Below the pieces are notes generated by a model, which saw only the letters and a program-made list of their open reading frames with translations, did not search any database and was not told where the DNA came from. This document shows positions 11,896 to 23,815 of a stretch of 64,000 nt of DNA, piece after piece. Each line of letters opens with the position of its first letter. Within the stretch, counting starts at the first letter, position 1. The stretch is from the NCBI GenBank assembly GCA_009733775.1, contig WOGZ01000202.1, forward strand, positions 1 to 64,000. The letters are read 5' to 3'. Made by a program: the position numbers and the translations under genes. The stretch is from Alectoria sarmentosa (taxonomy: Eukaryota > Ascomycota > Lecanoromycetes > Lecanorales > Parmeliaceae).

Positions 11896-12896
11896 TGATA
11901 TGGGTCGATTGTATCTACGTAGTCATGTTGCCAACGATTCGGGATGGATGTTGAAAGAAATAAATGCAAGGGCGACGGCGTCATGATGGCGCGATGATGG
12001 ATTTAGGATACCCTCTTGGCTCGACTATACAACTTCCGTAGCACCAGTCAGTATTCCGTACTATATCCAATTGTCCTGTCATTGGCCACATTCAGTCTTA
12101 GCTCAGTGGCAGGGATGGTGGCATTATTCTACGTTTGGGGCGCTTATAGCACCCGCATGAGTGGGGGTGATCGGTCACTAATAAATACCGTCTCGTGAAG
12201 CTGAAACGCTGCCGAAACCTCACACCTGAGTACTCTGTAAGTTCAATTCTAAGCTGAGACGTCCACTCATGCAAAGCTCTACGCAAGAACGGCTCATTGA
12301 CATGGTGTATTGGAACACATTCATGTGGTGATGAAGGATCTAATCGTCCTTGAGGTACTGATTTTTCCAAACGCCAGCCTCTGCCTAAATCGTGAAATCG
12401 TGAAATCCTCATGGAAAATATGATGCAGGCTTCAGGGGTGCTTGGGTGGCCGGAGGTTGTTTCGCCTCTCCCTCCAATTTCATTCCCACTGCCATTCTGT
12501 CTGCACTGCAACGTCAAGCGCCCGCGCCGCTGCAAGGACAAGGAATAAGCCTGCAATCCTTTCGGACTCTAGGACTAGGTACGTCTAAGTACCATCATCA
12601 TCATCATGTATCAGAAGGACATGTCGTGCCTCCCATACTCTGCTCCCTTCCCGCCGCACCATCACTAGAGCATATTCTCAACCCGTTCTCCCTTCTAGTT
12701 GAAGAGACGCCGGCGTTCCCTTGTTCTCATGATCTTTCACCCTGACGCGCATGAATAGGCTGTTGAGCCATCAACCACGGATAAAACCACATGCATCAGA
12801 ACCAAACAAAAAGAAGCAACCCCTCCAGCAAAACAGCCGCTGTCCATTCGAACAAAACCACCCTCCATCTCACCATCTCCCAACCCCAACCTGAAC
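11896..12896. other. Intergenic region
   Basis: About 1 kb between two plus-strand genes. Open frames at 12098-12556 (-) and 12446-12745 (+) overlap each other, lack recognisable domains and are probably chance. A short CAT triplet run lies near 12594-12607. The last 120 bp before 12897 are A/C-rich, as in a fungal 5' leader. Confidence 0.45.
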
Positions 12897-13523
12897 ATGT
12901 CACCCACAGACTACAACCCCGCCAAACCGCTCCCCCTCGCCCAAGCCAACTTCCACTCCTCATCCCCACGCACCCACTCCCCCCACATAATCGACCAAGC
13001 CGTCTCCCGCAAACCCCTCACCGCCAGCAAGAACGGCAGCGCAGACAGCAGCCACAGCACCCCTACCCCCGCCTCTGCCAGCGACTTCAACCGCTACCAG
13101 TTCGAACACAGCCCCACCCACACTCCGACCCGCATGTCCTACACCGGCGACCTAGAAATGGACCCCTCCGTCCGCCTCGAAGAGTACGATTGGGCGGAAC
13201 TCGAGACGCAGTTTGGGAAGCGCATGGAAGCGTTCAAGACAGTCGAAGAGGGCATATGGGAGGAGTGGAGGGGGTGGGGGGAGATATTCGGGGCGTGGGC
13301 GAGCACGATTAGTGTCCATGATGAGGAGAGGGCGAGCAAGAGGCTCAGGACTAGGATTGCGTTTACGCAGGGCAGTGAGGAGAGTTTGGAGGCGAAGAGG
13401 ATGCATTGTGAGCTTCTATGGCTGTGTCTGAGATATTGTGGGGTGTGCTGATGATGGTCATTTGCAGATATCAAGGTTGTGCAGGCTTTTGAGGGGGCCT
13501 TGGCACTGTTAGGGGATGGGTGA
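12897..13523 (+). CDS. Small conserved fungal protein, unknown function
   Basis: Two exons, 12897-13407 and 13468-13523, with a 60-nt intron (GTGAGC..TTGCAG). Splicing replaces a short nonsense tail with YIKVVQAFEGALALLGDG and gives 188 residues. Residues 1-80 are Pro/Ser/His-rich and disordered. About 90-188 is acidic then basic and predicted helical: EEYDWAELETQFGKRM, a Trp-rich EEGIWEEWRGWGEIF segment, then DEERASKRLRTR. The block looks like a conserved Pezizomycotina protein of unknown function, but I cannot name a domain. It is convergent with the minus-strand sulfotransferase-like gene. Confidence 0.7.
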
Positions 13524-13928
13524 GAGAAAGAGAGCAACACTGTATCTTCTCTTTCTTTGCTACGCAGTTCCAACGATGCACATCTCTTCTATGGGAGATG
13601 TTTTATATGCTCAGCTTGCACAAAGGACTGCCAACCTTCGTTCCCCGTATTCACCTCGAGCGTCTAATCATACGCCTTTGCCCATGCGATCTTGGTGGTG
13701 TGCCTTTGCCCATGCCCCTAGAATCTGGATATGAGGCCCATGAGGGTCGAAAGGCGAACGGCGGATCGCGATTATGACGGACTTGCTTTTGGGTCTAAGG
13801 AGTACAGATATCTCGACAACATGTATGTACATATAATCAATCACAAACGCCCATCCATCTTCTCTGCACCTGTTCCCTCTCGCCTCCTCTCCCCTTCACG
13901 TCTTTCCCACTTCCCCTCCACAAAACCC

Positions 13929-14982
13929 TCAACCCTTCCACCACCAGGCCCACACCGCCGCCATCACCGCCATCAACACCATCAAACCCTGCCCCAACAC
14001 CCTCACCACCACCCCATCCCTCGCTCGCCGGAAACTCCTCATATACGCCTCCGAATCATTCACGTGCGGGAAAGCCCCCTCCGGTCTCTCCACCCCCAGA
14101 AACCGACACAAAGGGCCCCACCCCTCCTTGACATCAAACTCCAACAACTGCCCCTGCGGCACCACCTTCCGCACCCGCTCGCTGTGCTCTAAGAACGTCC
14201 GCGTCATGTTCGCGTCCCCGAAGTCGCCCCCGCCCCAGCCCTGCAGCATGGCTTGCTTGTACGCCCACCAGGGCGCCACGAAGGAGCGGTCCAAGTGCCG
14301 CAGGATCCGCCAGGAGCGCCAGCGCATGACGGGGAAGATGGTGGCGTTCATGGACGCCAGCCAGGCGTTGACGGGCCGGTGGGTCAGGATGAATTTGGCG
14401 GTGGGATAGGTGGTCACGAGCTCCGAGACCATGCAGGCGGCGGGGAGGTCGAGGACGGCCTGTGTTTTCAAAGGTTAGAAAGTAGATTGTTGCTGAGGGC
14501 CATGCTGGGGAGTGGGTGGCTTAATGAGTGGGGATGTTTCGGGGCGTGCGCGTAGGAATTAAGGGAGGTAGGAAGAGAGGTAAGCAACATACATCGAAAT
14601 CCCCCAACATGACATCCAGCTCCCGCCGCCCCCACTTCTCACCCTCATCCATAAACTTCGCTCGCATCGCCTCCGTCCACAGTGTCAGGTTTCGGGCCGG
14701 GTCTGCCCACATGTCGGTGCCGTGGTAGGGGCGGTAGTGCAGGGTTTGCAGCGCGGTGAAGAGGGCTGTGGGGTGGTTGGTGAGTGAGATTGATGGTTGA
14801 GGTTGGTGAGGTGGAGAGAGAGGGTAAGTTTTTGCAGGGTTGAAAGGGAGGGGAGGGGAGAAGGGTGGGGAACAGGGGGACGTACACATGGTGCCGGTGC
14901 GGTTGAGGCCTAGGACGATTACTTTCATGGGGAGGGTCCGGTGTGAGGGAAGGGTGTCGATGAGGCGGGGTTGGCAGGACAT
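13929..14982 (-). CDS. Sulfotransferase-like P-loop protein (fungal family)
   Basis: Three exons on the minus strand: 14982-14886, 14765-14593 and 14459-13929. The introns are 120 nt (GTACGT..CCACAG) and 133 nt (GTATGT..ACACAG). Total 266 residues. The N-terminus has KVIVLGLNRTGTM (about residues 20-32), the 5'-phosphosulfate-binding loop of this family, followed by T.LQTLHYRPYHG. Exon 3 carries the FILTHRPVNAWLASMNATIF strand-helix expected for PAPS 3'-phosphate binding. The C-terminus ends in a hydrophobic segment (MVLMAVMAAVWAWWW), a likely membrane anchor. Fungal members are often annotated only as sulfotransferase family; the substrate is unknown. The start at 14982 gives the usual family N-terminus; Met19 is an alternative. 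Confidence 0.85.
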
Positions 14983-17670
14983 TTTTTGGGGGATGGAGTT
15001 GATGTGGTGATGGCGGTGGTGGAAGGGAGGGTTGGTTTAGGGAATGATAATTGATCGATGATCTGAAAAAAGGGGATTGACAAAGGCAGGGTGTATGTTC
15101 ACAAGAAGAATCTCCTTTCATGAACTTCGGTGTGTATATGAATGAGTGAACGCTCGCTTATAGTCTAGCTACACGTACGAGAACGTGCGAGAATTTAGCG
15201 ATAATGGCGAGTGCGCTTCCTTTCCTTCGCTCTTGGTCGCAGTCATGGGACTAGGTGATAAGACAGGAGACGATGACGTTTTTTGGGGTTTTGATTTGAT
15301 GGGTGTTGTGCGGGCTATATGGTTTAGAATGGATGCTACTGGCTGAGGTTGAAAGACTTTGGTGTTGAGGAATCGTTTTCCAAACTAATACCTACTCACT
15401 ACTCCTACGAGACAACCCGGCCATGGCCAAAGCCGAGCAACCGGCTTCACTCGGTCGAATGTATTTGGACCTAACTATAATACCATAACACTTTTCGTTC
15501 GGGTAGTCTTCTTCTTAGTCTGCCTGTATTAGACGCAATAATCTTATCATATTTTTCGGGTCCGTTCGGGATGGACTTTTGCGCGGCACTGCTTACCGCG
15601 TGACTGACTGGTTGGGAACGGAAATGGAAGGCAGTGGGTTGGGAGAGGGGGTTTGGATCCGGGGGCATGATTTATCGTTTTTGTTGGTCTCGAGCTTGTT
15701 GTGATTTTCTTTTACATGGACTGATGTGTGCCTCGGGTTTGGCTAGTCTTCGCCATGGTTTTTAATGAGGGTGGACGGGCCACTTTCTCTTCAGGAAGAA
15801 AAGGTGACGATGCCCTTTTTGGACTCGTCGTGCGTGATGATGGCGTATCCAGCCAAGGAAGAAGGATGGAAGCCACGCGCGAAGGTTAATATCAATTCGC
15901 ACCGGGCTGCTGCGTTCTCATGGCTGCGTGCTTGTTGTTGAGTGTAATATAGATGAAGAGTATGGCGTTGCTTGGCTTCGATCATCTAGGACCATTGCCC
16001 ACGGCATAACACCCTTCCGCTTATGAGCCTCGATAATATGTTAAACTCTCAGGTGGCCCACTGTTGTGAATACTACTACTGCATTCTTCCCACTCCATGT
16101 CCGCAGACGTGGTGTGAGACGACTCCGAATCGACTCTTGGGAATAGTTGTGCAGGCGCCATGTCGAGCTCCCAGTATGTCAGGCTAGTAGTGTTGATCCG
16201 AATCTCGAAGAATGGATCTAGGGAGACTCAAGGCAGGATTCTGTGAACGAAGCCAGACCGAAAGGCTCGCAAGTCGTCGAAGAGAGGACTGAGAAAACTG
16301 AGAGAAATTACTTACTTCATACCCTTTCACGTTCTCGACCCTTATTGAAACGAGTGGCTCATAATGATGTTTGAACTGACATACCGAGAGTGGAGGATCC
16401 GATCTGCAGGTTTGCCGGACGCGGTTACGTCTGATAAGATGGAGAGGCATAGGGGGCGAGATTAGAGATTCTGCACGCCGGAACGCTACACGTGAACAGG
16501 GTAGGAAGATCATGTTGATGTGTACCTCAGCTAGCTTGGTTTCGAGGACATGGTTGACGAAGTTGTTGAGAGGCGAGAGACCTTTGTAGAAGGATTGCTG
16601 TTTCTCGAAGCCGGCACTAGTTCCGGAATTCAAGGCTGAGTACTTTCCGTTCCATAGATTTGGATTACGTGGGTGAACGTGAACTACTTATTTTATGCAT
16701 CCGTTTTCGCAACGTTGTGCTCATCTGGCTCTGTTTATACGAATATTTCCAGGGAGGTTCAGGAAGCGGTGGAAGAGGATTGGGCTGTTTGGTTTTTGCC
16801 TATCTTTTTCGTGCAGAGCGAGGATTTCTTTGATGTGACACCGAATTTTGCTAAGGTTATGAAATGCGTCATACAGAGTGACGAGAGCTATTGGTCTGGG
16901 ACCAGGAATTGTGCGAGAGGATGGGAAATGAGACGATAGGTGTATTTGGCTAACTAGAAAGCAACCAATCCAACGAGAAATCTAGCCAGTATTGAGTCTG
17001 GGGAAGTAGGGGGAATGTCAAGCACTGCTGTTGACATGGCGAGGAATAAATAGAAAGGGGGCCGAGTCGTCGAAGGCTTCAACTGCAGCTGGTACTCCAC
17101 GATGTAGAAGTAAAGACGGACTGTGCTGGGATAATTGATTCTCTCATTATGCCCACCCCGCATCTCAGGACCAATCGTAGCACCTAAGCGCCTCCCGCCC
17201 TCATCATGGGTTTGGCGGGGAAGCTGTCCAAAGTAGTTGCATGTCACTATTTCAGATGGAGTTCAGTTTCTTCGTTGATTGAATGCTTCACTGTGCAGTG
17301 GACTTGAGCGTCGCTTGGTAGGGCGAAGGTTTTGGAGCGGATGGTGTCGTAGAAAAAATGGCGATGCGATCTAATTGATCGTGGAAACGTAAGCGCGATG
17401 AACGATTGCTTGTGATCCACAAGTATCAAAGCTTGCTAGGCGGGGGACCGTTTGTCGGCAACCACCAAAATATTGATCAACTCTGGGAGACTCTTCGTGG
17501 AGTTACCGGTCGATTGTCTCTGTAAAGACCTTCAAAATTGGCTCGGCCACGTAGACATGCTGGCCTTTACGCTGCCGTCGAGTACACTTTTGGTATCCCT
17601 TCCTTCCTCGCAAATCGAACTGCACATCAGCATCAAATACTCGATTCTCCTTCGATATCTCTATAGCTCT
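14983..17670. other. Long gene-poor stretch
   Basis: About 2.7 kb without a gene I can support. Minus-strand frames at 15471-15668, 15791-15985, 16184-16633 (149 codons, opens on TTG rather than ATG) and 16954-17247 show no domain and no consistent splice structure. It may contain remnants of a decayed gene between 16.2 and 17.4 kb. No repeats or RNA genes seen. Confidence 0.4.
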
Positions 17671-18560
17671 TTATCTCCCGAGTCCACCTTCTCCTAAATT
17701 CCTGGGTTTCTCGGCCACCCTGGCTGTTATGACTCTATGCCAAGCTTGGCGCGGCATGCTGTATAGTAGCGCTATTGCTCTGTGGCGTATGATTGGGTCA
17801 CGGCATCGGTGTGCAACGCTGAATAGCGGTCCTACAATACTCATGTCCAAGTACAACATCCCAATCTTACTCGAGGAGCTACTTGAGCTTTCATTATGCC
17901 AATCCACGACAAAGGCAGCGAGATCGACTATCTCTTCACATTCGTGGAGGAGAGGGTGCCAATGATTCGGGCTTTGGAGTCTGCTTTGTTTGTTGTACTC
18001 GATTTGGAGCGAAGATATCCAATGACTTATCTTGAGTACCGCAGCGCTCTGTAATGCTTTATAGTCCATAGTGGCACTCGCTTTAGCAAGAAATGCTTTG
18101 AAGGCATAATACCGCTTGAGCAAAATATCTCAAAATACCTCATAGCTTGGCTGTATCTCTCAAGGTATGTCCGTGCGGCAAGAGGACTGACTGTGTTTAT
18201 GTGCAAAGCGACGTGGTCAAGATCACTCGCGGCCTTTGAACAGCGATTCCAGTGGTAGTAGAGCGAATTTTGAGCTTCTTCCAGGGAAACGAAGTAGGCG
18301 GGGACGTGAGAACCATAGCCTGGCTGGGACGGTTTGGGATCGGGTTTGGGAGGCATTGGAGGTCCACCCACAAGACGCGATCAGATCAGTACATTGACAA
18401 AGCATAGCGTTGAAGCGGTAATGCAATTACATGATTTGACTGGTAATCTAGACGCGCAAGGATGACTTTCAAGGTATCCAATGAAACGCAAGGTACTGGG
18501 GAGGGTATCAGCGACGGAGACTGACTTGCTTGCGAGCTAATGCTCTCTTCGGTTGACGAT
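17671..18560 (-). pseudogene. Fungal Zn(II)2Cys6-type transcription factor, C-terminal relic
   Basis: Reading leftward, three pieces in different frames line up with the C-terminal half of a fungal C6 regulator. They are a segment with LKVILARLDYQ (about 18560-18390), a segment from a Pro-rich PGYGSHVPAYF through SLEEAQNSLYYHWNRC (18371-18125), and a segment with RYYAFKAFLAKASATMDYKA, then VAHRCRDPIIRHRAIALL (18123-17671). The last motif is typical of these proteins just before the end. The second and third pieces are offset by one base near 18125, and the first two do not join in frame. No Cys6 cluster is found, and the next gene begins at 18789, so the DNA-binding half is absent. Sporadic short introns could explain part of the frame change, but loss of the N-terminus argues for a pseudogene. 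Confidence 0.6.
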
Positions 18561-18788
18561 TTTATCTATACGCCATTCTTAACGTGAGAAATGGCTGACC
18601 CGTAGTGGCCGCGAAGAGTCTGAACAGATTAGCAAAAAGTCGCGTACGCTGGTACTTCGCGTCTTTGAGCCAATGGGAATGAAGTAGATGAACTAGTGTA
18701 CCTCAAAACAAGTGTGAAGTATCAAAACTGCGGAAATGTCCATCGCCATGTGAATTCCCTACATGATACCTTATCGCAACGAGCAAGT

Positions 18789-19400
18789 CTATATGTCTGG
18801 TAAAGAAGTCATATTTCCCGACGCCGCCAATCCCATTATCCCCACAACATCCACATCGAATTCAAAGGCCAGCGGGTCATAGTCCTCGACAAATTCAGTC
18901 ACCAGCTCCATCATCCAGCACAACATGTTCCACGTCATTGCTGGACATGGGAGAATTGTAAGAATCACATTGAAGTCGCTGTAGACCAGCTCGTTCTTGC
19001 CAATAACGTGGTGCATGTCATCGCCATGAGTAAACCATGCGTCTCCGGATGCATCGGTCACACATCTAATTGCTGTAGGTCTGAACATCGGAGCGCCATA
19101 GTTGGAAAATGTGACCGTTACCAATCCTGGCCAGTCCGTGGTGAGCTCTAAAGGCTCCGGGGCACGGGCGCTGGGGAAGAGTGGTCGATAAGCAGGTATT
19201 TCCGATGACTGATGGGGATGGTATCTGGCTTACTTCAGGAGAGTAGACCCTGTACGGGTGCCGTTGGGTGGATTGGGGTTGTGAAGAGCATTTGCAAAGT
19301 TCACTATTGGTAAGAATGACCGTGAGATAGCTGGGACTGCTGGAACAAGGTTACAAAATGGCAGTAACATAATCAGGAAGACCGCGTTTCGAAACATCAT
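18789..19400 (-). CDS. Secreted protein, unknown family
   Basis: Two exons, 19400-19234 and 19170-18789, joined across a 63-nt intron (GTAAGC..CCCCAG) that restores frame: 182 residues. The N-terminus MMFRNAVFLIMLLPFCNLVPAVPA is a clear signal peptide (tandem ATGs; the outer one used). The mature part has DWPGLVTVTFSNYGAPMF, a central FNVILTILPCPAMTWNMLCW block and a FEFDVD strand near the end. The layout (signal peptide, Pro-rich linker, VTV/VSI strand, P..LTW.MW block, final F.F strand) resembles the gene at 23816-24376, so the two look like diverged paralogs. It is divergent from the amidase, sharing a 452-bp intergenic region. Role unknown; an apoplastic or effector-like function is speculation. 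Confidence 0.7.
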
Positions 19401-19852
19401 GATCCCAAAGGCAAATTCTCGAGGTCAGAGTCGAAGTGGAGATCTATGGCCATTCGTTAGAAATTGGTGGTCAGAAGCTCCCCCATTCGCATGTCGCTTC
19501 AAATGAAATACGTTCTCGCTCTTGCGCAGCCAAAATGAAGTAACCCATAAAGCCGGGTATCGAAGCGGTCCATCAACATTCAGGTTTACTTCCAAACAGT
19601 CTTTTCGCTTTCCTCATTTGTGTCTGAGTGCGCCAGCCTCGAGTTGATGTCTTGTATTTTTTGCTTGTACATTTCATGAGACGACATAATGATCGTTTGC
19701 TTTTCTTGCTGACGTTCTCATGCGTAAGAGGATGGGAGGATGGATGGTGGTTTAGCCGAAGAAAAGCCGCTGAGTCAGCTGCGGGGCGACAGCAACCTCT
19801 TTTACGCGCACGCAACACAAATGTTGTTGTTTTGTTACCTTGATCTTCAATA
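19401..19852. promoter_or_regulatory. Shared divergent promoter region
   Basis: These 452 bp separate the start of the minus-strand secreted protein gene from the start of the plus-strand amidase gene. Both products have signal peptides. Any cis elements must lie here, but I cannot identify a specific binding site; the open frames at 19573-19843 are overlapping and unsupported. Confidence 0.4.
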
Positions 19853-22432
19853 ATGTCTCAAAGATTGTCAAACCTTTGCATTTACCTCTTGTATCTTGTG
19901 ACTACTGTCGGTAGACTTGAAGCCCTTGCGACAGAAGTCAGCCGTGGCGCACGCCAGTACTCTGCTAACGCTACCCATCTCGTTTCATCCGAGAATCTGG
20001 AGTCACCATTTCCTTATTATTTTCCTGATCTCACAAATCTGGAGAATCTATTCCCAATGCTAGACTGCCATGGTGTAGTCCTGGAAGAGGCTACTGTTGA
20101 TCAATTGCAAGATGCTATGAACATGGGTCAATTGACTAGTACAACGATAGCATTGTGTTATTTGCAACGGATATACCAGACGGACGAGTACACAAAGTAC
20201 GCATAGGACTCTTTATTGCTCTAGAGTTAGCCCTACCGATGCCCATGTGTTGCCGTCTATTGTATGATCTTTTCCGAAGCAGATGTTCATGGCACGCCCT
20301 TCTGTTCTCGCCTCTCCGAGAATCCCATTCCGGGGAGAGACTTTCCTTCGAGCGCCTTGCTCTCTTCTAATTCTTCAGATCACTACTTTGCCGCCTTCTA
20401 TCCCTCGCTCTTGGTCCTTTTTCAGGTTGCTACGATCATAGATCACTGATCCCGAAGACCGCAGTGCTATACTAGAGCTTAACCCTGATTTCCTTGAAAT
20501 TGCATCCAACCTTGACGCCGAGCGAGACGCTGGTGCAACTCGTGGTCCCCTGCATGGCATCCCTTTTGTCGTCAAAGATAACATTGCCACAAAGGATAAG
20601 ATGGAAACTACTGCCGGTAGCTGGGCGCTTCTAGGGTCCATCGTTCCCCGTGATGCCCACGTAATTTCTAGACTCCGGCAGGCTGGCGCTTTGCTTCTCG
20701 GAAAAACTACGCTTAGCGAATGGGCGGACATGCGTAGCAGTGACTATTCAGAAGGATATTCAGCAAGAGGAGGCCAGGCGCGAAGTCCATACAACCTGAC
20801 CCTCAATCCTGGCGGTAGTAGCTCTGGGAGTGCTGGTGCTGTGGCTGGGAATCTGTGTATGTTCGCATTAGGGACGGAGACTGATGGAAGTGGTAAACAT
20901 GTATATCTTTTCGGAAGAAAGTCCCCAGACACTGATATTAGTCTCATTGGGTAGTCATCAACCCTGCGGAAAGGAATGCTTTGGTTGGCATCAAACCTAC
21001 TGTTGGTTTAACGTCTCGCGCTGGGTATAACGGAACCTCTTCATCTAGTCTGGACTCTTCATGGTTGCTTATTGAGGTAGTGTCATCCCGGAAAGCACCC
21101 ACCAAGACACTGTTGGTACATTTGCCAGAACAGTCCGAGATGCCGTCTACGCTTTAGATGTTATATACGGAGTGGATGTTCGCGACAACTTTACCTTGGC
21201 TCAAGTAGGAAAGACTCCTGATGGGGCTTATAGCCAATTTTTGACCAATAGTGATGCGCTCCAAAATGCTACATTTGGACTACCATGGCAAAGTTTCTGG
21301 GCTCTCGCAAGCGAAGAACAGCAGTTCTCTCTGCTCGGGCTTATAGAAGTCATCACAAGGGCTGGTGCCACTGTGATCAATGGGACCGAGTTGCCGAACT
21401 ACCAGACGATCGTCAGTCCAGATGGATGGAACTGGTTTGTCTGTTCTCTACTTGTATGGAATGTACCACCTTTCTTACCTTGTTCGTTTTAGGGACTATG
21501 GAACAACTCGAGGATATCCAAAAGAATCTGAATTTACCTATGTGAAAGTGCGTCCGCCTCTCTACCTTCAAGTCCTACCTTCAAGTTTCGTTGGAGTAAA
21601 TTGAAATTTAGGTCGATTTCTACAACAACATCAAGAGTTATCTTGCGGAGCTCCAAAACACCGCGATCAAATCACTTAATGATATTGTCCAGTGAGTAGC
21701 AATGGATTGGATCTCTCTCGATTGGCACGCCCTCGGCGGGCCGGCAGCTGTCTGGCGGATGAAAGAGCGTTACTTACCACCTGACTTTGCTTTAGATACA
21801 ATTACGACAACGATGGCACCGAGGGTGGAACTCCCAACGTCCAACCTGCGTTTGCTTCTGGACAAGATAGCTTTCTGGCATCACTTGCCACCAACGGTAA
21901 GCACATGAGTAGCGTCCATACGTTTCATTTGCCAAGTGATATAAATGGAGGAAGGCAAAAGATTTGACCAATGCTAGGAATCATGAACTCAACCTACTAC
22001 GAAGCTTTATCATTCTGCCAACGATCCACCAGAGAAGACGGCATCGATGCTGCGCTTAGAAACAACGGCAAGCATCTCTCAGCGTTGTTAGTTCCACCTG
22101 ATGTGGCGCAGACATATCAGACCGCCGCTCAAGCTGGTACGTGAAACTTTCAGAGGCTCGAATAAGTTGGCCAAACGGCTGTCATGAAACTAATGGGGAC
22201 GTCGCCTCACTCACTAGGATATCCAATGATCACACTCCCCGCAAGCGTCAACTCCTCGACCGGGATGCCATTCGGTCTTGCACTCATGGGCACTGCGTGG
22301 TCTGAGGCCGAGCTTGTGAAATGGGCTAGTGCAATCGAGGATTTGCAGTTGAAGGGGAATGGCACCTATGGAAGATCGAAGCCGATGTGGTACGGGTACA
22401 AGCAGAGGAACATTCCGGTTTTGAATCTTTGA
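19853..22432 (+). CDS. Secreted amidase (amidase signature family)
   Basis: Nine exons: 19853-20196, 20465-20892, 20955-21024, 21081-21434, 21493-21547, 21612-21691, 21796-21896, 21978-22136, 22218-22432. All junctions keep frame with GT..AG ends and give 601 residues. A signal peptide covers about residues 1-26. The amidase signature core is complete: catalytic Lys in FVVKDNIATKDKM (about K152), the GGSSSGS loop (231-237, cis-Ser) and the nucleophile Ser in TETDGS (about S257), followed by PAERNALVGIKPTVGLTSRAG. Such enzymes hydrolyse C-N bonds of amides; the substrate is unknown. Intron 1 is long (268 nt), the others 56-104 nt. The frame is intact, so the gene is probably functional. It is flanked by genes for secreted proteins. 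Confidence 0.93.
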
Positions 22433-22839
22433 AAAATAGTGGGAGATTACCGGTGTGGCGTGTTGTAAAGCAAGAAGACGCTCCCTTTTGATCGTTTGAT
22501 TCGTAGGGACAGCAGTTCAAAAAATATACGCGCCTTTATGTACAATTTTGGATTCGATGATTACTCAAATCGAAGCATGACTGGCTTCAGTACGAAACGA
22601 GCGGTGTCTGAGACCAGGATCTACCTCGACGTTTGTACATTCACTGATCGACTAGAGACGTTGCATTCAGTGTTGAAGTTGTAGGTCCGTTGGATGTGTG
22701 GGTTTGGTAGCTAAGGGGCTATTAGCACCAAGACCAGCTGCGTTGTCAGGGTCAGAGAGGTCCTTCTCTCTTTTGTCTTCGTCTGCACCCATAAAATTCC
22801 ACACGCATCAATTACGAGTCATTTCCGTTGCAGGTTCGC
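22433..22839. other. Intergenic, convergent 3' regions
   Basis: Downstream of the amidase stop and downstream of the broken secreted-protein gene that runs toward it. Small open frames on both strands are unsupported. Confidence 0.45.
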
Positions 22840-23535
22840 TCAGACCTCGCCCATGTGCCCGGAGTGCTCTGCGATGTCGCCCCGAATACGCGAGTCGATG
22901 ACACAGCCTGCCATCTGCCCCATGTCAACTCCAGAAATCCCAATGTCGAGTAGAACTCCTTGAACGGAGTGGCCGCTAATTATACATTCTGGGGTGTAAG
23001 TACCTCGAATAGCTCCGCCTCTCGAAAAGCTGTGTATATCTGCGAGCGTGGACCCTATGAGTAGTGTGTGTCCGGTGGTTATCCCGTCGCATAGGTCGGT
23101 CTTGGCTGCTGTTCTGAGAAGAAAACATCACACTGAATGGTAAGGCGAGTACTTTCAGTCCAGAAAATGTGCTCAGTCCCATATTAGCATCGCGTCAACG
23201 GGTCGAAGTCAATATTTAGCGCAGAGTAAACGGTGGAGAGATTCCTGAGTGCACAGATGGAATGTACCTCGTTGTCTTTGTAAAGACTGGGAGGACTCCT
23301 TTAATTCAAGTCGTGGATTCTCTGTACCAGCCCGGCGAAAAAATTTATGTAGGCATCGTCTTTAATACATGGTTTTGTAGGCGGAGACGCGCTCGCCGAG
23401 CAAGATGCCACGCAGGAGGCCGGACAGCGAATCTTTTGCGAGGTTCGCGGCCAAAGAGACGCATTTTGTGAGGGAGCGGCCTTCGTTGATCTCAAATCCA
23501 TAGGTAGGAGGGAGCGAGAGGGTTATAAGGAGCAT
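22840..23535 (-). pseudogene. Broken gene for a secreted protein
   Basis: From an ATG at 23535 the minus strand reads a short hydrophobic leader (MLLITLSLPPTYG) and INEGRSLTKCVSLAANLAKD. After a one-base shift near 23370 it reads KDDAYINFFAGLVQRIHDLN. The same frame continues across TAA at 23301-23303 (RSPPSLYKDNE..) and TAA at 23184-23186 (YGTEHIFWTESTRLTIQCDV). A further shift near 23090 leads into TDLCDGITTGHTLLIGSTLA and GGAIRGTYTPECIISGHSVQ, ending at a stop at 22840. The 3' part is strongly protein-like with regular Gly and Cys. Both internal stops sit where CAA (Gln) to TAA would explain them. Introns could account for part of this, but no consistent GT..AG set removes all breaks. Confidence 0.5.
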
Positions 23536-23815
23536 GGAGACGACGATATTTATGGTAGTCGAGAAAGCAAAAAGATGAGCGATCAGTGGATGCAAGATCG
23601 GACCTTGTCTAACAGAATCGTACCAGAGAGATGTAAAGCGCTAGTAAACTAATCTGTAATGCGACATTTTTCCTGCACTAGAGGCGCATAGAATGTCGCA
23701 TAATAGCCAGCGAAACAGAGGCCATTCGCGCTTTATTTCATCAAAGTTGAATTTTCCGAGATATACCTGAGCGTGATTCTCGTCTTCTCACCCATCATAT
23801 ACGCTTGTCAACTAT

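Noticed and set aside
12791..13312. 173-codon Pro/His/Arg-rich plus-strand frame
   Set aside because: Out-of-frame shadow of the small gene at 12897-13523; composition is that of a shifted GC-rich exon.
17671..18371. Functional Zn-cluster transcription factor
   Set aside because: No Cys6 cluster, frames do not join by a plausible intron, and the upstream gene leaves no room for the missing half.
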